Below the pieces are notes generated by a model. The model was not told the DNA's origin and did no database searches. It was given only the letters and a program-made list of their open reading frames with translations. Positions 1 through 10,870 of a DNA stretch of 64,000 nt are shown piece after piece. The stretch covers positions 26,975,073 to 27,039,072 of the forward strand of contig NC_089273.1 in NCBI RefSeq assembly GCF_963678975.1, in the 5' to 3' direction. Source of the DNA: Dysidea avara (taxonomy: Eukaryota > Porifera > Demospongiae > Dictyoceratida > Dysideidae). Every line of letters starts with the position of its first letter. Position 1 is the first letter of the stretch. The position numbers and the translations under genes were made by a program.

Positions 1-51
1 GGTATTAGTATTACATCATAATGATGTAATATAAGGACATGATACACATAG

Positions 52-702
52 ACAGACCCAAAATCTTTACAATGCGTTGATAATGATCTGCCAGCTATTC
101 AACAGTGTAAAACCACAGTTGCTGAAGAAATTAAACAAAGGTGGAAACTAGACTCATTAACATCCATCGATAGGGGAAGGATTCTTAAGAATGCACCTTT
201 GATCTCTTGTATTGTAGATCCAAGGTTCAAAGAATGTAAATTCTTGGGAGCTAACAAACAATTTGAAGTTAAGACTGCTTTAACAACCTTGGTGTGTGAA
301 GAGAAGGAAAGCTATGAGACTACACGGATTAGTCATCTGGAAGAATCCAATGGACCTGTTCCAAAGAAGAAATGTTCTGGCCTTGACATACTGTTAGGGG
401 ATGACTACACCAATGGTAGTGAAGATAATGAATTGGATTCTGATCCAATATTAAATGAGGTAGACCTGTTTTTCAAGGAAAGGCCTATTGATCGGGAAGA
501 ACCACCTTTGGTGTGGTGGAGAGAGAATCAGCACAGGTTCCCTATGATTTCCAAAGTAGCAAGAAGGTTTCTTACCATACCTATTACTTCCACTCCTTCA
601 GAACGAGTTTTTTCTGCCGCAGGGTTGACTGTTACTCGATTACGCTCTTCACTAACACCTGAACATGTAAACATGTTGGTTTTCTTAAACAAGAACAGTT
701 AG
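52..702 (+). pseudogene. hAT transposase, C-terminal fragment
   Basis: An open frame runs from just after a stop at 49-51 to TAG at 700-702, with no proper N-terminus. The end carries the hAT C-terminal dimerisation signature: the stretch RRFLTIPITSTPSERVFSAA, then a LRSSLTPEHVNMLVFL-like helix (roughly 560-690). In hAT elements this region packs against the RNase H-like catalytic core. The DDE core and zinc finger are absent, so this is a 5'-truncated relic. It starts in or next to a sequence (36-63) resembling the 56-bp minisatellite at 6.5-8.5 kb. Family call is firm; subfamily unknown. Confidence 0.85.
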
Positions 703-1129
703 ACAGTTAGCAAATTGTGATAGTAGTTGGCTACTTGTACTTGTAGTACATGTTAATGTTGTAGACAGTAATAAATATTATACTATTTTTCTATGTAGTA
801 CATTGCTAAATATTCATGTAGCAAATATACAGTAAATGTACAAGTTTCATCTTCTCTAACTCCTAAATGTCTTCATGGGTGGAGACTGGCGGCTATTGGT
901 CCTTGCCATATCAGCTGCTGAATATGCATAATAAGTGTGTGTACACATGGAACAGCATTACAAGTGACCAAAAAATTTAATACCTGGTCTGGCTATAATT
1001 AACCACTACATTACTCAATTAGCTTTATAAACTAACACACAGTAAGAACTGACGAATACTCGGATATTTAGTACAACAGGAAGTAATTATTCAGTCAGCA
1101 ATTACCACTATTCGTTTGAGCCTTAGTTT
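703..1129. other. A+T-rich non-coding stretch
   Basis: No gene or clear repeat is visible. It lies between the hAT relic and the first minisatellite array and may be the 3' non-coding part of the hAT element, but no terminal inverted repeat was found. Confidence 0.4.
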
Positions 1130-1912
1130 GTTTCTAGCTGAACTCTCTACAGGGTGATTTTTTTGCAGCAGAACTCTCTACAGGGTGATTTGTTTACAGC
1201 TGAACTCTCTACAGGGTGGTTTCTTTGTAGCTGAACTCTACAAGGTGACTTCTTCTAGCTGAATTCTCTACAGGGTGATTTGTTTGCAGCTGATCTCTCT
1301 ACAGGGTGATCAGTCTGTAGCTGAAATGTCTACAGGGTGATTTGCTTGCAGCTGAACTCTCTACATGATGGTTTCTTTGTAGCTGAACTCTCTACAAAGT
1401 AACTTCTTCTAGCTGATCTCTTTACAGGGTGATTTGTTACTAGCTGATTTCTGGATGACTTGTTTCTAGCTGATCTCTCCATAGTGAAACTTGTTTGTAA
1501 CTGAACTCTCTACAGGGTGATTTGTTTGTAATTAAACTATCTGCAGGGAGATTTGTTTGTACCTGAACTCTCTATAAGGTGATATCTTCTAGCTGAACTT
1601 TCTACTATTGTTTCTAGCTGATCTCTCTACTGGGTGATTGTTTCTAGCTGAACTCTCTACAGTGTGATTTGTTAAGTTTGTAGCTGAGCTCTCTCTTGTT
1701 TCTAGCTGATCTCTCTATGGAGTTATAACTTGTTTGTATAGCTGAACTCTTTACAGGGTGGTTTTTTGATTGGTTGCTGAACTCTCTACATGGTGACTTG
1801 TTTATACTACAGAGTAACATGTTTGTAACTGAACTCTCTACAGAATGACTTACTTGTAGCTGAACATTGTATAAAGTAACTGGTTTGTAGCTGATCTCCA
1901 TAGGGTAGCAAA
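1130..1912. repeat. ~29-31-bp minisatellite array, block 1 of copy A
   Basis: About 26 diverged units of the form TAGCTGAACTCTCTACAGGG plus TGATTTGTTTG. Units alternate between 'GAACTCTCTACAGGGTGATTTG' and 'GATCTCTC' types. Reading frames here are repeat artefacts. Confidence 0.9.
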
Positions 1913-1925
1913 CTTGTTTAATTAA

Positions 1926-2511
1926 CCCTTTATTACCGAATGGCTAATATATTGCCTAAAAACACATGTTACGGGTGCCCTTTATAAATGGACACATAAT
2001 TCCTTCATCCTGTTGAAATAACCACCAATTTGTTGAGTATGCCCAGGTGTTTCTCATAAAGTTTAATTTGAAGCGATAAGAACGAGTATGGAGAACTATC
2101 AACACTTATAAACACACAAAACGCATCAAAAACAATTATACCTGCTTAAATATCAATAACTTTCGCTCTGAGCACCATGATGTGTTCTACTAAGAATAAA
2201 ACTATTCCTAACATGATAAGGATTCTAAACATATACAGTATGATACAACCTGGGGTTATAACAAGATGATGGCGCCTATCTTTCGCTGCCATGGTGAAGA
2301 ATAACAGTGCACCTTTCTTCACTTCAAAGTGCGTGAGTTATGTGTTTTCCTGTAAGGTTTTTAGATGTTTGGGTAGAATGGAAATAGAGCTTTCTTCCGT
2401 GTTAATTAATGGGTGGGGTCCTAACGTATCAAGCAAAGATAATACAAGCCATAAAAAATCATTTCCTGAGGTTTTTCTGTGGTTGTACAAAATAACTTTG
2501 GTAAGAAAGGG
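1926..2511. mobile_element. Possible piggyBac-like MITE splitting the minisatellite
   Basis: Unrelated sequence interrupts the array. It begins TTAA|CCCTTTATTACC and ends GGTAAGAAAGGG|ATAA, giving 13-14-bp imperfect terminal inverted repeats and a TTAA-like target, as in piggyBac elements. The right target is ATAA, so one mutation must be assumed. No transposase is present, and the open frame at 2291-2515 has no recognisable domain. Confidence 0.35.
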
Positions 2512-2529
2512 ATAATTATATAGATGAAA

Positions 2530-2904
2530 TCTCTACTAGATAGTTACTTTGTAGCTGAACTCTCCACACAGTGACTTGTTTGTAGCTGAATTCTCTATAG
2601 AGCGGCTTGTAATGTTGTAGCTGAACCCTCTGCAGGGTGACTTGTTTATAGCTGAACTCTCTTCAGAGTGACTTGTTGTAGCTGAATTCTCTACAGGGTG
2701 ACTTGTTTATAGCTGAACTCTCTTCAGTGTGGCTCGTAATGTTCTGAAATTCTACAGCGATATATTTGTAACTGAACTCTCTACAGGGTGACTTGCTTGT
2801 AGCTAAATTGTCTATAAGATTAACTGTTTATAGCTGAACTCCCTACAGAATAACTTGCAGTGTACATAATTCTAAAATGGAGTAAGTTAAAAACATAGCT
2901 GAAT
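2530..2904. repeat. ~29-31-bp minisatellite array, block 2 of copy A
   Basis: The same unit as the first block resumes after the interruption, with roughly 11 degenerate copies. It runs into a segment with the shared TATTAGAG-type motif (about 2905-2940) and then the conserved tail. Confidence 0.85.
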
Positions 2905-3795
2905 GTTCTATTAGGGTAACTGTTCTTTTAGAGCATCTCGATCTCGCATTTGCTACACGTAGTTGGCTATCGAATTATAACTCAGTGGTTTGTAATCCGA
3001 TTCTTCTTTACTATTGCAAGGACTTTCTATGATGATTATTCCAGCCATATACCGATTTTCAGCTCATTGCTCTAAGCGGTTTGCCTGGTAGGCGTGAAAA
3101 CTAATAGTTTTTTATTCATAAAAATCGATTGCATAATTGTGACACAGGTTGGGTTTTGTGTCATATCTCGATGGCCTTTATCTGGATTCCTTTCAAACCA
3201 CAAAAAGGCACTCCTACGATAGTTACTCCATCTACATAGCAATTTTCAGCTCATTCCTTCAAGGGTTTACCCTGTGGGCATGACAGACCTTCGACCTTAA
3301 TGTACGTGCATAATCGGCCATAACTCCGTCAATAATCATTGGATTCCTACCAAACTTGGTAATGAGATCCGTGATCATGCGCCCGTAAAGTGTGCCAATT
3401 GTCAGTACGATCCAAGCTTGCATTCGTGTTTTATGGCGGATTTTGCAAAGTGTGCATAAAGAGGAAAAACGAAGAAAAATAACCCCAAACTTTGACCGCT
3501 CGTATCTTGGAAATGGCCAGAGCTATGTTCTTCAAATTTGGAATGTAGACTCCCCTACCTAGCCGAAAATTCTGTAGCAAATTTGATTTCACTTAGATAA
3601 GGGATCATGGAGCTACAAAGGTGTGAAAAATGCGTTTTCTTCCTGTTAATATACTCACGGTGTGGTGCGCCAGCTTCTTGGGCCATATGACACACTACCA
3701 TGTGTCTTGATACATCCAGTGGCTGCACTAGTATTGGCTTGGGTGATTGATCACCCAGTACAGGCTATCAGCCTTATTAGTGTTACATATTACCT

Positions 3796-3912
3796 GTAAC
3801 ACAAGGCATTCGGGCTTTGACTGATATGTATGCCCTATGCCCTCTGCCCTCAGGCCTGCAGCCCTTGGGCAGTTGGGCATGCATATCAGACAAAGCCCCA
3901 TGCCCGTGTTAC
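3796..3912. repeat. Foldback (palindromic) element, 117 bp
   Basis: The left arm GTAACACAAGGCATTCGGGC and onward is the reverse complement, with mismatches, of the right arm ending at GTGTTAC (3912), around a GC-rich centre with GCCCT repeats. Size and layout resemble the foldback at 16028-16142, suggesting one family. Confidence 0.7.
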
Positions 3913-3997
3913 GACTATTACATAAACCCTCTGATTGAGTACATGAATACAAGCTGCATTTTGGTGTATGAACACACTCACATACAGATGTACGTAC

Positions 3998-4177
3998 CTG
4001 CTGTTTAAATGCTTCTGTAGTATAGCACATTTCACCACGTTTTAGTAGCAACAGCTTCACCTCCACACAATTCTGTCCAGAATCTTTACTGATGGATTGA
4101 GAAAATTCTTGAATGAAACCACTAAGACATTTCACTGATAAGAAATACTGCATCACTCTCAGATTAAACTTCAGATC
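3998..4177 (-). CDS. Orphan internal exon, unknown protein
   Basis: On the minus strand a 60-codon open exon has a good acceptor (TTTAATTACAG) and a good donor (CAG|GTACGTAC), both in phase 0. It begins DLKFNLRVMQYFLSV and ends YTTEAFKQQ. The clean frame and matching splice sites argue for a real or recently real exon. I recognise no family, and no partner exon is visible within a few kb. Nearby sequence is repetitive, so the rest of the gene may lie outside the window or be lost. Confidence 0.5.
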
Positions 4178-4876
4178 CTGTAATTAAATAGTGTTCACTT
4201 TATTAAAAGATGTGTATTTCCTACAACCTTTCTTATATGTACGTGCAATGAATTTCTTTACACTTGTGACTGGATTTTGTGAAACCAAAACACAATAACT
4301 TTTTAGTTAGTGGTAGAAGTGTACCGATATACCGATACATATTGTATCGGTGGCCGATATAGACATTTCTACTATATCAGTGGGAGCCGATATTGCTGCT
4401 AAAAACCGATACGATACACCAATATACAACTGAACCATCTTAAGGACACTGTCCAATGATCAAGCCACATTGTAAACCCTACTATTTAGCTAACAAGGGC
4501 AGGAAACAGTAGTCATCTTCCTTGTCTAAAAGCAGTACGCTATGCAAAGCCATCTAAGTACATGGATAATTACTGTTTTGTTGTCACAAAGCTTACCAAT
4601 CATACAACAAACACTCATAGTGGTGAGCCTGGGGAAACAGCATAAAGATGAACCAAGAGCACAGCAGAAAACAACCAGTAGGCATTCCAGCCCGCACAGC
4701 TTAAATCACGATAAATACGGAGAGAACGTAGCACCGTCTTAGCAAGCTGCAAATGGGCAAGGTCGTACTAATACGGAATTCAGTCCGTCTATGAAGAATT
4801 ACATGAATGTAATGCTGTTATGATTAAATACGAAGAGGACGGAACACGTCTTCGCAAGCTGAAAATAGGCAAGGAC
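4178..4876. other. Non-coding, with CCGATA-rich patch
   Basis: At 4327-4430 the motif CCGATAC/GTATCGG recurs on both strands. The same motif style appears at 13366-13470 and 16793-16897, so this is probably a short dispersed repeat. No gene is visible in the rest. Confidence 0.4.
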
Positions 4877-5211
4877 AGGGGCGGATCCAGAGTTTCGAAA
4901 GAGGGGGGGCACCTTTCTGAAAAACAGTTGAAGACCAAAAAAAACTTGCTGAAAACCAGTTGAAGACCAAAAAAAAAAAAAAAAAAAAAGGTCACAACAA
5001 TAATAGCTAGTTATCCTTACCAACTATATCACGTCTGTTATGTAAAATAAAATTCTATTTGTAGCTTCATAGGTAAGCTACACTGCCTCATGAACATTAT
5101 GACTGCTTTATTAGAGTAATTGACTGCTCTATTAGAGTATCTCGATCTTGTATGCAATTTCTTGAAGGGGGGGGGCATTTGCCCCAAATGCCCCATCCTG
5201 GATCCGCCACT
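4877..5211. mobile_element. hAT-like MITE, 335 bp
   Basis: The ends are inverted repeats (AGGGGCGGATCCAG and CTGGATCCGCCACT) flanked by AAGGAC on both sides (4871-4876, 5212-5217). Inside are a poly-A tract, GACTGCTCTATTAGAGTAT twice (about 5101-5140) and G/C-rich subtermini. The interior resembles the MITE at 39075-39424 although the ends differ. No coding capacity. Confidence 0.7.
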
Positions 5212-5501
5212 AAGGACGTACTAAGACAGAATAAAGTTCGTCTCTGCGGGCCGTTGTAGCTAATGCTGTCATATTTTTTTTACGTTCATCAAGCTGAGAG
5301 GTTTACGAGACGGATGGATGACGATCGAACAGATCGTCAACCATAGATGGATGACGATCGAACAGAAGGGATGGCTCTGGATGGGTTACTGAAACTGGTT
5401 ACTGCACAACTCTAGTCAAGTTACGAGTCCCAGCGCCAAAAATTACCCTGGAGGTTTTTTCCCGAGACACAGCACTCGTATCTGCACAAGGTATACCATA
5501 G
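5212..5501. other. Non-coding, short direct repeats
   Basis: GGATGACGATCGAACAGA occurs twice (about 5316 and 5349). No gene is seen. Confidence 0.4.
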
Positions 5502-5955
5502 TAGAGGCGGATCCAGGAGCTGGTAGGGGGAGGGACACAAACAGGCTGACTTGTGGGTGGGTGGAGAAAACCAGATTATCTTGTTAGTTGCTGCATTTAT
5601 GAAGCAGCAAATAATCACCACTTTATAATAGTAGTGTTCCACTGTTGATTTGACATTAATTTTGCCAGATGGTTGTGGAGTCTTAAAAGCTGTGTAAAAG
5701 GCTATGAATCTCTACACACGATAATTTTTTTGTTAGAGGCGCTTAGTACGCACGAAGGTGTGGGGGAAATTTCACAGCTAGTTTGACTTTGGTTTGCTTT
5801 GATTCAGGTGAATTTAATAAATTCTACTAAAACCTGCATATCATTTTAGCCCTGACATAAAGTTGAGTATTACTCATAAGTATGGTTCCTCCAAAAGGTG
5901 ACGAGGGATGAGTGGGGGCTTTTGCCCCAAATGCCTCATCCTGGATCCACCATTG
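5502..5955. mobile_element. MITE with GGCGGATCCAG ends
   Basis: The left end AGAGGCGGATCCAGGAGC and right end CATCCTGGATCCACC are inverted repeats of the type seen at 4877-5211. The right subterminus again has TTTTGCCCCAAATGCC. CATAG-like flanks are only roughly duplicated. Non-autonomous; the interior is not recognised. Confidence 0.55.
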
Positions 5956-6496
5956 CATAGCTACTTCCCTATGGTTATTGCCTATGTACTCAATGACTTG
6001 ATCTACTGCCTGTCAAGGACAATCATCACGAAAATACGTAATAATAAATAACATCATTATTTCTAAGTCTGGTTCCACTGGTGGCAGTGCATGTAATAAA
6101 TATCATGAGTATACTGTCTTGCAATTATTGCATGCATAGTACAACAACCATGCTCATCACAGAAAAAGGTAGAGGATATCAGCAATTACAAGTCAGGTTA
6201 ATCCAGCTGCTCATATAATGTGAGCCTTGGAAATATAGCTTGCTGTACATTGTAAACAAAATGGCACACAAAATATCCATAATCTATACTTGCTGCACAA
6301 TAAGACATCAGTACATCCTGAAATTTCACCAAAGTTTTAAGTCACACTGCCATTCCCAAGGTGTTTATACCTAAGTTACAAATCTCAATCCTTTGATCTT
6401 CATTTTCTTCTTTCAATATTTTTATAGCTTTTTAGCGATCTGTAAATACAAATAACACTGTTATTGAGACACAAAACAGGTCATCTTTGTGAGAAG
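5956..6496. other. A+T-rich non-coding stretch
   Basis: No exon with convincing splice sites and no repeat structure was seen before the minisatellite begins. Confidence 0.4.
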
Positions 6497-6953
6497 ACAT
6501 GATACACATACAAGACCCAGAATCAGGTTGTAAGTAAGTATAATGTAACATGAATGACACCTACAAATCTCAGAAATATATCAAAAGTGTGGCCACAACA
6601 CACAATGATGCACATACAAGACCCAGAAACTGGTCAACAGTGTGGTAACAACTGACACACATACAAGACCCGGAAAAAGGTCAACCATATGTGGTAACAC
6701 ATCACAAATGACACACATACAAGACCCGGAAACAGGTCGACAGTGTGTGGTAACATCACAATTGATACACATACAAGACCTGGAATCAGGTCGACAGTGT
6801 AGTAACACATCACAATTGACACACATACAAGACCTGGAATCAGGTCGACAGTGTGTGGTAACACATCACAATTGACACACATACAAAACCCAGAAACAGG
6901 TCGACAGTGTGTGGTAACAAATCACAATTGACACACATACAAGACCTGGAAGC
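6497..6953. repeat. 56-bp minisatellite, block 1
   Basis: The unit is about 56 bp, GACACACATACAAGACCCGG followed by AAACAGGTCGACAGTGTGTGGTAACA and CATCACAATT. This block holds about seven units, the first degenerate. Long open frames on both strands here are repeat translations, not genes. Confidence 0.93.
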
Positions 6954-7399
6954 TAGGGATGCGGCGATTATGCTGGCATAATTTCGGGAATAATAGGTAT
7001 GTGTGGAAATCAGGAATTATGCTAGCATTTTGAGGTGATTATAAAGCTTTAACAGTAGGAAAATCTGCAGATTGCACAATTCCGTTAAAAAGATCAAGAT
7101 ACTCTAATAGAGCAGTCAGAAACTCTAATAGAACAGTCATTGAATATTATTTACTCTAATAAAGCAGTCATATTGAAATGAAATTCTCTAATACAGCAAC
7201 CAGCTAAAGAATTCAAGACTATTTGAAGCTTAAACATCAATGAAAATGGTCTGATACAGCAATAAACTGGCATTATTAGCCAATTATGGTGGCATAATTT
7301 TGAGAATAATGGACAATTCTCAAAGCATAATAGGTGATTTTTTGAGCACTGCTCAAAAGCATAATGCTCAATTTTTGAAGCATAATAGCCTCATGCCTA
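6954..7399. mobile_element. hAT-like MITE inside the 56-bp minisatellite
   Basis: The minisatellite is split by 446 bp flanked by the exact 8-bp duplication CTGGAAGC (6946-6953 and 7400-7407). The ends are imperfect inverted repeats, TAGGGATGCGGCGATTATGC and the complement of GCATAATAGCCTCATGCCTA. An 8-bp target duplication fits hAT. The interior contains several ACTCTAATAGA(G/A)CAGTCA motifs (about 7096-7195). CTGGAAGC is part of the minisatellite unit, so the insertion came after array growth. Confidence 0.8.
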
Positions 7400-8560
7400 C
7401 TGGAAGCAGGTAGACAGTGTGTGGTAACACATCACAATTGACACACATACAAGACTCGGAAGCAAGTCGACAGTGGGTGGTAACACATCACAATTGGCAC
7501 ACATACAAGACCCGGAAACAGGTCGACAGTGTGTGGTAACAAATCACAATTAACACACATACAAGACCCGGAAGCAAGTCGACAGTGTGTGGTAACATCA
7601 CAATTGATACATGTACAAGATCTGGAAGCAGGTCGACAGTGTGGTAACACATCACAATTGACACACATACAAGACCTGGAATCAGGTCGACAGTGTGTGG
7701 TAACACATCACAATTGACACACATACAAAACCCAGAAACAGGTCGACAGTGTGTGGTAACAAATCACAATTGACACACATACAAGATCCGGAAACAGGTC
7801 GACAGTGTGTGGTACCACATCACAATTGGCACACATACAAGACCCGGAAACAGGTCGACAGTGTGTGGTAACAAATCACAATTGACACACATACAAGACT
7901 CGGAAGCAGGTGGACAGTGTGTGGTAACAAATCACAATTGACACACATACAAGATCTGGAAACAGGTCGACAGTGTGTGGTAACACATCACAATTGGCAC
8001 ACATACAAGACCCGGAAACAGGTCGACAGTGTGTGGTAACAAATCACAATTGACACACATACAAGACCCGGAAGCAGGTCGACAGTGTGTGGTAACAAAT
8101 CACAATTGACACACATACAAGACCCGGAAGCAGGTCAACAGTGTGTGGTAACACATCACAATTGACGCACATACAAGACCTGGAATCAGGTCGACAGTGT
8201 GTGGTAACACATCACAATTGACACACATACAAAACCCAGAAACAGGTCGACAGTGTGTGGTAACAAATCACAGTTGACATACATACAAGACCTGGAAGCA
8301 GGTCGACAGTGTGTGGTAATACATCACAATTGACACACATACAAGACTCAGAAGCAAGTCGACAGTGGGTGGTAACACATCACAATTGACACACAGAAAC
8401 AGGTCAACAGTGTGCGGTAACAAATCACAATTGACACCCATACAGACCTTCAGTGCAGGCCACTGTAAAGCTTTAATAATAATAATATTACAAGACCTGG
8501 AAAACGACAGTGTGTAGTAACACATAATTAACATACATACAAGACTTGGAAACAGGTCGC
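7400..8560. repeat. 56-bp minisatellite, block 2
   Basis: About 20 units of the same 56-bp repeat continue. Variants differ at ACC(C/T)GGAA(A/G/T)CAGGTCGACAGTG, and pairs of neighbours are often identical, suggesting local duplications. The end decays at about 8400-8560, including an AATAATAAT insert at about 8474. Confidence 0.93.
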
Positions 8561-9289
8561 CAGTGCTTAAATTACAAGGCGAATACCACACCTACAACGT
8601 CAGTGCATGGAATTACAAAACAAATGACAAATCTACATGATACAGGTTTCCAGTGGGTAAATACAACCCGAATTACACGTCTAGTTCATCTATTCAAACG
8701 AAACTTCGACGATTTCCACAACACTGACATGTGTTCACTAAAACACAAACCTGATTGTCGAATGTTGTATTCCGCCTTGAAAAGATGGTTTAATACACCC
8801 AACAGCACCGTACTGCATCGTACTTTTCATCCTTCATCCCAGCGGCACTAAATAGAATTTTCATAATGTGTTACGCACGTGATCGTGCAGCCACGAGGCG
8901 GACATGTGGCGAGACACAAGGTGGTCGTGAAGAAGTAAAGTATGCTGATCTGTAAAGCTTTATGGATGGGCAGATACTCGCAACAGATGTTGAGTACCAG
9001 ATCTGCTACTAGTAAGTCGTCCGCTGCCATTGACGAGGCCATTGTTTAAGAGTCCAGAACGGAATGATTCGTGAAGAGGAATCCTGATGATAACAGCAGT
9101 GGAAGGATATATGTTAACGCAGTAGTGGAAGGGAAAGAACGCACTTTTAGTCTCTTACTGCTGTAACTCTTCTCCAGATTGCCGGCGCTCATTAATTAGA
9201 AACTTACTGAAATACCGCCCCACCGTTCTTCAAAAGTTTCTTACGTGAAAACGAATAGTGTTTAAGAGATGCTCTGTATCTAGAATTAA
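8561..9289. other. Unassigned region before the exon-like array
   Basis: An open frame at 8546-8851 (+) starts inside the minisatellite and shows no family signature, so I do not call it a gene. At 9050-9130 phrases such as GAATCCTGATGATAACAGCAG resemble the start of the array units that follow. Confidence 0.35.
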
Positions 9290-10870
9290 CAGTTGTTGGA
9301 AATGCTGATGGAAAGGGAACCCAATGATAGTACTAGTGGAAGAGAAGGACTTGCCACCAGTCAGACAATATGTAGTACATTCTTAGATGATTGTTCTAAG
9401 CATTTAGAGTGTAATATTGTTTTGAGAAATGCTGGCCGGCAACATTGGACAGGAAGAATAGCCGAGTACGATACTGGTAGAGAAAGATTTGCCAGCAGTG
9501 AGATGGTACATGCTTGAAAATAATCCTTGGAAGATGAAGAAAAGCAGTAGTAGTGGAATTGGAAGACCTGTCAACAGGATGGTATGTACAGCACTTTAAA
9601 TGGTTATTTATATGTAAAACTTTGCATTTAGAGTGACATATTTCTTGTAAGAAATGCTGTCTATATTGGAAGAAAGAAAAGTGGATGAGAGTTCTAGTAG
9701 AAGTGGAAGACCTGATATCAGTGGGACGGTACGTACAGCATTCTTGAATGATTGTTATTGTGTAAAACTTTAGTGAAAGGAATACTGACTATATTGAAAG
9801 AAATAAAAGCGGACTAGTGTACTAGTAGAATAGAAAGAACTGCCAGTGGTGGGACGGTATGTATAGCATTCTTGAATGATTATTTTAGGTATGAAACACT
9901 GTTTAGAGTGAACTATTTTATTTCTCAGAAGAAACGCTGACTACTTTTGAAGGAAGATAAGCGGACTACAGTACAAGTAGAATAGGAAGACCTGCCAGCA
10001 CTGTGATGGTATGTACAAAATTCTTGAATACTAGTGATTATTGTATCTATAAATCTTTGTATTTAGAGTGAAATATTTCTCAGAAGAAATGCTAACTACT
10101 TTTGAAGAAAGATAAGTGGACTATAGTACAAGTAGAATAGGAAGACCTGTCAGCACTGTGATGGTATGTACAGAATTCTTGAATACTAATGATTTTAAAT
10201 CTTTGCATCTAGAGTAAACTATTTCTCAGAAGAAATGCTGACTACTTTTGAAGAAAGATAAGCGGACTATAGTACAAGTAGAATAGGAAGACCGGCCAGC
10301 ACTGTGATGGTATGTACAGAATGCTTGAATACTAAAGATTTTAAATCTTTGTATTTAGAGTAAACTATTTCTCAGAAGAAATGCTGACTACTTTTGAAGA
10401 AATGCGGACTACAGTACAAGTAGAAGAGGAAGACCTGCCAGCACTGTGATGGTATGTGCAGAGTTCTTGAATACTAATGATTATTGTATCTATAAATCTT
10501 TGTATTTAGAGTGACAGTTTTCTCAGAAGAAATACTGACTATACGCAAGAAAGAAAAGTAGACTAGAGTGCTAGTAGAAGAGCAAGACCTGATGTTCAAC
10601 ACTTTTGGTGATTATTTTATAAGTAAAACTTGTGTGTTTATAGATTGAAATCTTTCTTGGAAGAAATGCTTACTATGCAAGAGAGAATGGACTTGAGTAC
10701 TGCTAGTAGAAGAGGAAGATTTACTATCAGTATGTACAGCACTTTTGAATGATTATTTTATAAGTAAAACTTTGTGTTTAGAGTGAAATATTTCTTGGAA
10801 GAATGCTGACTATTTTAGAAGGAAAGCAGACTATAGTACAAGTATAAGAGAGACCTGCATCAGTTTTCAT
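9290..10870 (+). repeat. Exon-like ~150-bp tandem array (about 11 units)
   Basis: Units recur about every 130-155 bp. The landmark CT(G/A)ACTACTTTTGAAG falls at 9937, 10092, 10238 and 10384. Each unit has an acceptor-like TTTCTCAG or TTCTTGGAAG, a ~75-90-nt block translating as EMLT.FEER..-(S/T)SR.GRPAS, and a donor-like GTATGTACAG. Some blocks are open (that after 9650 reads EMLSILEERKVDESSSRSGR); others have TAA in the same frame. This looks like a tandemly duplicated small exon plus intron in decay, or a satellite born from one. No family is recognised. Confidence 0.6.

Larger units (their letters stand above)
1130..3712 (+). mobile_element. Minisatellite-bearing repeat element, copy A
   Basis: The element has an array of ~29-31-bp units followed by a ~780-bp tail. 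Both parts recur, in the same order and orientation, at 49228-52965. The tail (about 2930-3712) matches the second copy through modules such as TTTTCAGCTCATT, GGTAGGCGTG and AATATACTCACGG. Both copies end in a short hairpin, here GACACAC-TACC-ATGTGTC (3689-3706), followed by TTGATA. Tandem repeats plus a 3' terminal hairpin are known from non-autonomous Helentrons (HINE/DINE-1). That assignment is inference: no protein is encoded and the 5' terminus is not defined. Confidence 0.6.

Noticed and set aside
4789-5023. Phenylalanine-rich minus-strand frames
   Set aside because: They come from the poly-A tract inside the MITE at 4877-5211.
6497-8560. CRISPR-like regular repeat
   Set aside because: The 56-bp units abut without unique spacers and the sequence is clearly eukaryotic.
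6581-8591. Long open frames rich in MCVNCDVLPH or THIQDLE repeats on both strands
   Set aside because: They are translations of the 56-bp minisatellite; both strands are open because the unit lacks stops, and no start or splice context is consistent.
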